From an uncultured Rhodobacter sp. (GTDB lineage: Bacteria; Pseudomonadota; Alphaproteobacteria; Rhodobacterales; Rhodobacteraceae): a stretch of 11,735 nucleotides of DNA. Positions 7,797 to 11,735 of this stretch are shown in pieces (positions within the stretch are counted from its first letter, which is position 1; every line of letters begins with the position of its first letter). The notes under the pieces were generated by a model. The model ran no database searches. It saw nothing but the letters and a program-made list of their open reading frames with translations, and was not told the origin of the DNA. Made by a program: the position numbers and the translations under genes. Where the stretch lies: contig CALGTJ010000679.1 of NCBI GenBank assembly GCA_937901435.1, positions 1 through 11,735 of the forward strand, written 5' to 3'.

Positions 7797-8843
7797 CTAT
7801 GCCGATTCGCGAACTTTCAGGGACGACTCCTCAAAGCTTGTCGATTTTTCTGCGTCATGCTCGCCTAGAATGCGCTCCACCAAAACCTTTACGCTTGTGT
7901 TGCCAATCCCGTCGATATCTTGACCCACAGTTGTTACCGCCGGGAACATATATTGACTCAAAGGATGGTCATCATGTCCGGCAATTCTGAGTCCGCTATG
8001 ACCATCAGTTGAGCGCGCGAAAAGACCATGCTTGTTGGCCGCTCTTATAGCCCCAATAGCAATACGATCATTGGCGCAAAGAATAGTGTCAGACATATGT
8101 CGCCCGTGGCTGAAATGGGCATCCATAACATCAAGCCCAAACGCCTCAAATTGCCAAGATTCTGCCGCGCCACGTGTCTCGACAAACTTAGGTTCAAATC
8201 CCAATCTATGGGCCGATTCGATATAGGCCGCTTCACGTTCAAGCGCGTTGTTGTTCAATTTCGGCATGCCTAGAAAAATCGGAGAAGTTCCTGTTCGATC
8301 AAGATATTCTACAATGACAGCAATACTTTGTTTGTTATCAGTGCCGACGAAATCTGTTCCAGGAACATCCTCTTCAGGTCGAGAATCCACAAATACAATC
8401 GGGAAATCAGCGCGTGCAGACCGGAAAGTTTCATTCGAACTCTCTAACCCTAATGGCGCGATAATGGCGCCATCCGCATTCATGGATCGCAAGCGCGCCA
8501 CAGCCTGAATTTCACCCTCCGCATTCCCGTCTGAGCCTTGGGTGATAACAGTGTAGCCCTCGGCACGCGCGGCACTCTCAATAGCTTCCAAAAGACTGGT
8601 CAAAAACAGGTCGTTGTAATGCGGAACAATGACGCCGATTAGACCAGACGACTTTCTGTTTTGCCGCGTGGCGATAAAGTTATAGACGTAGTCCACCCCT
8701 TCAAGACGCGCTTTGATTTTGTCGGAAGTAGAAGCGCGCACACTGTCAGGGTCTTGAAAATAGCGCGACAAGGTTGGGCGTGAAATACCGATGATCTCAG
8801 ACAGCTCTTTCATAGTCGAAATTTTCTGCTTAACTTTAGTCAT
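7797..8843 (-). CDS. LacI-family transcriptional repressor
   Basis: This 348-aa DNA-binding regulator has the classic LacI layout: an N-terminal helix-turn-helix (MKELSEIIGISRPTLSRYF, about 11-29), a hinge helix (about 52-63) and a periplasmic-binding-protein-like effector domain starting at GLIGVIVPH (67-75). Effector-pocket style motifs such as FVGTDN (165-170) and ILCANDRIAIGAI (234-246) are present. I chose the ATG at 8841-8843 because GAGAGGAGG lies upstream and the HTH then begins at the usual distance; an ATG at 8916-8918 would add 25 unlikely residues overlapping operator copy 2. The gene sits between the transporter operon and the divergent kinase gene, each with a matching operator, so it probably represses both until the polyol or its ketose binds. 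In the hinge, the usual minor-groove leucine position appears to be Gln61. Confidence 0.92.
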   Translation of the reverse strand: MTKVKQKISTMKELSEIIGISRPTLSRYFQDPDSVRASTSDKIKARLEGVDYVYNFIATRQNRKSSGLIGVIVPHYNDLFLTSLLEAIESAARAEGYTVITQGSDGNAEGEIQAVARLRSMNADGAIIAPLGLESSNETFRSARADFPIVFVDSRPEEDVPGTDFVGTDNKQSIAVIVEYLDRTGTSPIFLGMPKLNNNALEREAAYIESAHRLGFEPKFVETRGAAESWQFEAFGLDVMDAHFSHGRHMSDTILCANDRIAIGAIRAANKHGLFARSTDGHSGLRIAGHDDHPLSQYMFPAVTTVGQDIDGIGNTSVKVLVERILGEHDAEKSTSFEESSLKVRESA

Positions 8844-8909
8844 CAGACGGGCCTCCTCTCCCGAACTCCCACCTGAACTCGATATCGGGCGCAGTGAGTA
8901 TGTCGAACT

Positions 8910-8923
8910 TTGACACATGTAAA
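8910..8923. promoter_or_regulatory. LacI-type operator, copy 2
   Basis: The site is TTGACACATGTAAA, differing from copy 1 at one of 14 positions, with ACACATGTAAAA (8913-8924) identical. It lies in the 116-bp divergent region between the repressor and the sugar kinase. Its left half coincides with a consensus -35 box (TTGACA) for the kinase, so bound repressor would block RNA polymerase directly. It is also upstream of the repressor gene, allowing autoregulation. Confidence 0.7.
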
Positions 8924-8938
8924 AATTTTGTCTAGACA
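8910..8938 (+). promoter_or_regulatory. putative promoter of the kinase/epimerase operon
   Basis: TTGACA (8910-8915) is a perfect -35 hexamer. After 17 bp it is followed by TAGACA (8933-8938), a weak -10 with 3/6 matches. The -35 box overlaps operator copy 2 and the -10 lies inside a second palindrome. Position relative to the kinase start (8960) and its GGGAGAG ribosome site is sensible. The -10 box is the doubtful part. Confidence 0.45.
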
Positions 8939-8944
8939 GAATTT
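8923..8944. promoter_or_regulatory. near-perfect 22-bp palindrome, second operator candidate
   Basis: The core TGTCTAGACA (8929-8938) is a perfect 10-bp palindrome, and the symmetry extends through AAATT on the left and AATTT on the right. Ten of 11 base pairs of symmetry are kept. It overlaps the predicted -10 box and likely transcription start of the kinase operon. No copy is seen at the transporter promoter, so it may bind a different regulator or be a kinase-operon-specific site. Confidence 0.5.
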
Positions 8945-8959
8945 CAAAGGGAGAGATTC

Positions 8960-9919
8960 ATGTCTAGGACAAAAACAATTGCGACCGTCGGGGAAATGCT
9001 TGTCGAATTTGTATCTCACGACCGCAATTGCGCTCTCGAGAAAATTTCGGACTATTCCGGCCCATATCCCAGCGGTGCCCCGGCCATCTTTCTAGATCAA
9101 GTCGCTCGAATGGGAGCACCAACCGAAATGATCGGTGGCGTTGGCGATGATGGGTTTGGACTCTCAGTGTTAAACCGACTCAAAGAGGATGGCGTCGGCA
9201 CGGACGGCGTAACAGTCTCTCCAAATCTCAGCACTGGCGTCGCATTCGTGTCCTACTATGACAGTGGCGACCGCGACTTCATCTTCCACCTTGCCGGAAC
9301 GGCGGCGGACGCATTCGACGTGCCGCTATCCCTTCTGGATCCAAAAAACACCTTTCTGCATGTCTCGGCCTCATCGCTTGGTGCTGCATCGATGCGGGAC
9401 AAAATCATGGAAGTGGTGCGCAGTGTTTCAGATGGAGGGGGTCTGATTTCTTGCGATCCGAACGCCCGCACCGAACTTATGATAGATCCTGCTACGCGAA
9501 AGGCGATGCACGACGTCATGGAGCGAAGCTATTGCCTACTACCCTCCACTAGCGATCTTGAATTCCTGTACCCCGACCTTTCTGAGGATGCTGCCATTGA
9601 TAAGCTCCTGAACGCCAAGGCCGAGATCGTTACGATCAAACGCGGTGCGGCTGGTGCAACAGTTGTTGGCTATGGCGAGCGACATGATTTCCCAGGCCAT
9701 ACGGTTGAAGAGATTGACCCAACAGGTGCTGGCGATTGTTTCTGTGGCACCTTTGTCTCGCTTTTGGCGCAAGGTGCTTCGTTGTTTGAGGCTGGTCAGC
9801 GCGCCAATGTGGCGGGCGCTATCGCCGTCACGCGCCGAGGCCCAATGGAGGGCAATTCCACGCTTTCTGAGATTACGACATTCCTTTCCAACATGACGTC
9901 CAAGGAGCTCTCTGCATGA
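8960..9919 (+). CDS. PfkB-family ketohexose kinase, probably D-tagatose kinase
   Basis: This 319-aa cytosolic sugar kinase belongs to the ribokinase/PfkB family (PF00294). The N-terminal substrate region contains PSGAPAIFLDQVARMG (37-52), a variant of the GGAPANVA signature. DPNAR (166-170) and KRGAAG (227-232) are family landmarks. The C-terminal signature DPTGAGDCFCGTF (253-265) carries the anion-hole glycines and catalytic base Asp259. A GGGAGAG site precedes the ATG, and its stop overlaps the next gene by 4 bp (ATGA). Family members phosphorylate ribose, fructose, 2-keto-3-deoxygluconate or tagatose. Coupling to a PF08013 protein and polyol dehydrogenases points to D-tagatose to tagatose 6-phosphate, as reported for the Agrobacterium altritol/galactitol pathway. 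Fructokinase activity on the products of the sorbitol and mannitol dehydrogenases is the main alternative. Confidence 0.9.
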   Translation: MSRTKTIATVGEMLVEFVSHDRNCALEKISDYSGPYPSGAPAIFLDQVARMGAPTEMIGGVGDDGFGLSVLNRLKEDGVGTDGVTVSPNLSTGVAFVSYYDSGDRDFIFHLAGTAADAFDVPLSLLDPKNTFLHVSASSLGAASMRDKIMEVVRSVSDGGGLISCDPNARTELMIDPATRKAMHDVMERSYCLLPSTSDLEFLYPDLSEDAAIDKLLNAKAEIVTIKRGAAGATVVGYGERHDFPGHTVEEIDPTGAGDCFCGTFVSLLAQGASLFEAGQRANVAGAIAVTRRGPMEGNSTLSEITTFLSNMTSKELSA

Positions 9920-11166
9920 GCCTTATTCACGACCTTATCGCCCGCAACCGCGCTGGCGAGCCCGTAGGCTTGCCTTGTTTTTGCACTGCAAACGAACATG
10001 TCCTGCGTTCAGTTCTCGCTTATGCCGCCGAGACAGGGCTGCCAACGGTGATCGAGGCCACGAGCAATCAGGTTAACCAAAACGGCGGCTACACCGGCAT
10101 GACGCCAAAAGACTTTATGACTTGGCTCGAGGGCATGGCTGCAGAGGCAGGTGTGCCAATGGATCAATTGATCCTTGGTGGCGATCACCTTGGCCCGAAC
10201 CCTTGGAATTCTGAGCCGCTTGAACAAGCGATGGAAAAAGCCCGCGAAATGGTGAAGTTATATGTTGAGGCAGGGTTCACCAAGATCCACCTCGACGCAA
10301 GTATGGCCTGCGGTGGCGAGCCGAACCCTAGTTTCGCACAAATCGCCGATCGCGCCGCTGATCTGTGCGCTGTGGCCGAGGCGCATGCGCCTGATTCTAC
10401 TAAGCTGATCTACATCATCGGCACCGAAGTTCCGATACCGGGCGGCGAAATCGAAGAACCCGACGCGCTGGATGTTACCTCGGTTGACCGGTTTGTCGAC
10501 ACTATCCGCACGCACCGAGAGGCATGGACGGCCCGCGGTCTTGACGCCGCCTGGGGCCGCATCGTGTCAGTCGTCACGCAACCTGGCGTAGATTTTGGCC
10601 ACACCTCGATCTACCCTTTCGAGCCAGAGAAAGCCCAGCCTTTGGCCAACGCGATCCTATTTGAAGCCGGCTTGACCTATGAGGCCCATTCCACGGATTA
10701 TCAAACGACAAAAAGCCTAGCTGATCTAGTCCACAGCCACTTCTTTTTCCTCAAAGTAGGTCCTGAACTGACCTTCCGTTTCCGCGAAGCTGTTTGGGCC
10801 TTGGCGCAGATTGAGGAAGAGCTTGAGGTCCAGAACCCGTCTAATATCCGCTCTGTCATGAACGATCAAATGGCGACCCATCCGGGCAATTGGCAGAACT
10901 ATTACAGCGGAACCGAGGACGAACTTCGCATCCAAAGGATTTACAGCTATAGTGACCGTATCCGCTATTACTGGGCGAATGACACGGTTTCTGCGGCCCT
11001 GAGCATTCTCATCGACAATCTGAAATCCAAACCAATCCCCGAGACCGTCGTTTCACAAGAGTTTACAGGCCTCGAATTTGGCGACATGCCGAACGATCCG
11101 AACGACTTGATCCAACAACAGGTACAACGCTGTATCCGTCGGTATTTCGAGGCATCTGGGCACTGA
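9916..11166 (+). CDS. GatZ/KbaZ-family protein, probable tagatose-6-phosphate 4-epimerase
   Basis: This 416-aa TIM-barrel protein belongs to PF08013, the family of GatZ/KbaZ. Those proteins are usually annotated as the non-catalytic subunit of class II tagatose-1,6-bisphosphate aldolase. Family motifs seen are GGDHLGPNPW (88-97), KIHLDASM (123-130), IGTEVPIPGG (168-177), HSTDYQ (258-263), LKVGPELTFRFREA (279-292) and YSYSDRIRYYW (343-353). The several conserved His, Asp and Glu residues would suit a metal or phosphosugar site. AAGGAG precedes the ATG, which overlaps the kinase stop (ATGA), so the two are translationally coupled. No GatY/KbaY aldolase gene is in the window. A stand-alone PF08013 protein with a PfkB kinase matches the Agrobacterium enzyme that epimerises tagatose 6-phosphate at C4 to fructose 6-phosphate. 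An aldolase accessory role with a partner elsewhere cannot be excluded. Confidence 0.9.
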   Translation: MSLIHDLIARNRAGEPVGLPCFCTANEHVLRSVLAYAAETGLPTVIEATSNQVNQNGGYTGMTPKDFMTWLEGMAAEAGVPMDQLILGGDHLGPNPWNSEPLEQAMEKAREMVKLYVEAGFTKIHLDASMACGGEPNPSFAQIADRAADLCAVAEAHAPDSTKLIYIIGTEVPIPGGEIEEPDALDVTSVDRFVDTIRTHREAWTARGLDAAWGRIVSVVTQPGVDFGHTSIYPFEPEKAQPLANAILFEAGLTYEAHSTDYQTTKSLADLVHSHFFFLKVGPELTFRFREAVWALAQIEEELEVQNPSNIRSVMNDQMATHPGNWQNYYSGTEDELRIQRIYSYSDRIRYYWANDTVSAALSILIDNLKSKPIPETVVSQEFTGLEFGDMPNDPNDLIQQQVQRCIRRYFEASGH

Positions 11167-11224
11167 AAGTAAAACTGTAATTGAAACGAATCTGACGGCC
11201 AGATCGAACAAAGTTAGGTAGAAA

Positions 11225-11262
11225 ACCGGCATGCAGAAATGCACGGTCGTTCGTTTTCTTCT
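11225..11262 (+). terminator. probable terminator of the kinase/epimerase operon
   Basis: ACCGGCAT (11225-11232) pairs with ATGC-A-CGGT (11239-11247) around a six-base GCAGAA loop, giving eight pairs with one bulged A. It is followed by the T-rich tract CGTTCGTTTTCTTCTC. It lies about 60 bp after the epimerase stop. The bulge and interrupted T-run make it a moderate intrinsic-terminator candidate. Confidence 0.45.
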
Positions 11263-11312
11263 CTCCCTGTGATTTTTATACGCAGTAAGATCATTGAACC
11301 GCTTTAGCGTGC

Positions 11313-11328
11313 AACGGCACGTGCCGTT
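11313..11328. repeat. perfect 16-bp palindrome
   Basis: AACGGCAC is followed directly by its reverse complement GTGCCGTT, centred on CACGTG. No T-run follows on either strand, so it looks more like a protein-binding or structural site than a terminator. Its function is unknown. Confidence 0.6.
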
Positions 11329-11538
11329 CAGCTGACCGCTTCGGTAACGCTAGCAGCTTCAAGGTAATAGGCGCGCCGCACATGCGAACACTTTCTGCGT
11401 CAGCACACGCTGCAAGTGCATCAGGCTGGTTTGTCTTAGGTTTGTGGCTGCTGTCAGCGCGAGCTGCAGCGGCGATAAATCTGACAAGGAGGAAAGCGCG
11501 GGCTGTTTTGGTGCTATGGGGATTGTGACTTACTGCTG

Positions 11539-11562
11539 CGTTGTTCGATGCATTGAACAACG
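11539..11562 (+). terminator. hairpin, possible intrinsic terminator
   Basis: In plus-strand RNA CGTTGTTCGA (11539-11548) pairs with TTGAACAACG (11553-11562) around a TGCA loop. That is ten pairs including one G-U, followed by GTTTTGATGG. The wobble forms only on the plus strand. The following run has just four Ts, so termination is plausible but not certain. It lies 10 bp after the stop of the small plus-strand frame at 11382-11528. Confidence 0.4.
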
Positions 11563-11735
11563 GTTTTGATGGTCTTGATAAGCATGTGGCAGTTGGTTTT
11601 CACAGTCTGACCTTGCCATCTGGGCCTTCGTGTCGCCCCCATTTACCTGACTTGGGTCCACCTGTGGGAAGTTGGCTGCAGTGATTGGTCCGGCGCATAG
11701 ACATAAGAGCGGCGGGTATAAACAGTTCGTCATGC

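Larger units (their letters stand above)
11167..11735. other. right flank without a supportable gene
   Basis: After the epimerase stop there are 569 bases with no gene I recognise. They hold the probable terminator (11225-11262), a perfect 16-bp palindrome (11313-11328), a short plus-strand open frame (stop-free from 11298, ATG 11382, stop 11526-11528) with no good ribosome site, and a strong 24-bp near-palindrome (11539-11562). Minus-strand frames at 11291-11560 and 11530-11733 lack recognisable domains; the latter may continue past the window edge. Decayed mobile-element sequence is possible but I cannot show it. Confidence 0.4.

Noticed and set aside
8844..8918. Longer start for the LacI repressor
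   Set aside because: It would run through operator copy 2 and add 25 residues before the helix-turn-helix. The ATG at 8841-8843 has a strong GAGAGGAGG site.
11530..11733. 67-codon minus-strand frame at the right edge, possibly a transposase remnant or the end of another gene
   Set aside because: No transposase signature or terminal repeats could be read, and the start lies at the window edge. There is too little to call it.
1..11735. CRISPR array, tRNA/rRNA gene, prophage or defence system
   Set aside because: There is no regular repeat-spacer pattern, RNA-gene signature or phage/defence domain. The window is a coherent carbohydrate-catabolism locus.

Overview
This window looks like a chromosomal sugar-alcohol (polyol) utilisation locus from an alphaproteobacterium, most likely a Rhodobacteraceae/Roseobacter-type organism. 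The evidence is the gene order on the minus strand (SBP, permease, permease, ATPase, SmoS-type SDR, mannitol 2-dehydrogenase). That order matches the Rhodobacter sphaeroides smo/mtl polyol operon as I remember it. The SDR also shares a close C-terminal signature with R. sphaeroides sorbitol dehydrogenase. The organism assignment is inference; no rRNA or tRNA gene is present to test it.

Layout. Positions 1-240 are a non-coding flank. On the minus strand, read from right to left, lie a LacI-family repressor (7797-8843), a periplasmic polyol-binding protein (6349-7677), two membrane permeases (5335-6207 and 4488-5321), the ABC ATPase (3472-4476), an SDR polyol dehydrogenase (2711-3475), a mannitol-dehydrogenase-family long-chain polyol dehydrogenase (1242-2711) and a zinc-dependent MDR dehydrogenase (241-1236). 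From permease to MDR the genes are tightly packed or overlap. On the plus strand, diverging from the repressor, are a PfkB-family sugar kinase (8960-9919) and, overlapping it by 4 bp, a GatZ/KbaZ-family (PF08013) protein (9916-11166). The last ~570 bases (11167-11735) hold a probable terminator, palindromes and no gene I can support.

How it works together (inference from families). The ABC transporter imports a hexitol and three different dehydrogenases oxidise hexitols to ketohexoses. The kinase would phosphorylate the ketohexose, most likely D-tagatose, and the PF08013 protein would convert tagatose 6-phosphate to fructose 6-phosphate by 4-epimerisation. The same trio of Pfam families (PF00107 dehydrogenase, PF00294 kinase, PF08013 epimerase) was described for D-altritol/galactitol catabolism in Agrobacterium tumefaciens. 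No GatY/KbaY aldolase, fructokinase or xylulokinase gene is in the window. That favours a tagatose route over simple sorbitol/mannitol use.

Regulation. A near-identical operator-like inverted repeat (TTTACA-CA-TGTAAA type; 12 bp identical between copies) lies upstream of the binding-protein gene and in the repressor/kinase divergent region. The repressor therefore probably controls both transcription units and possibly itself. A second, longer near-palindrome overlaps the predicted -10 region of the kinase promoter. A strong 12-bp RNA hairpin after the binding-protein stop codon probably sets its expression above that of the permeases.
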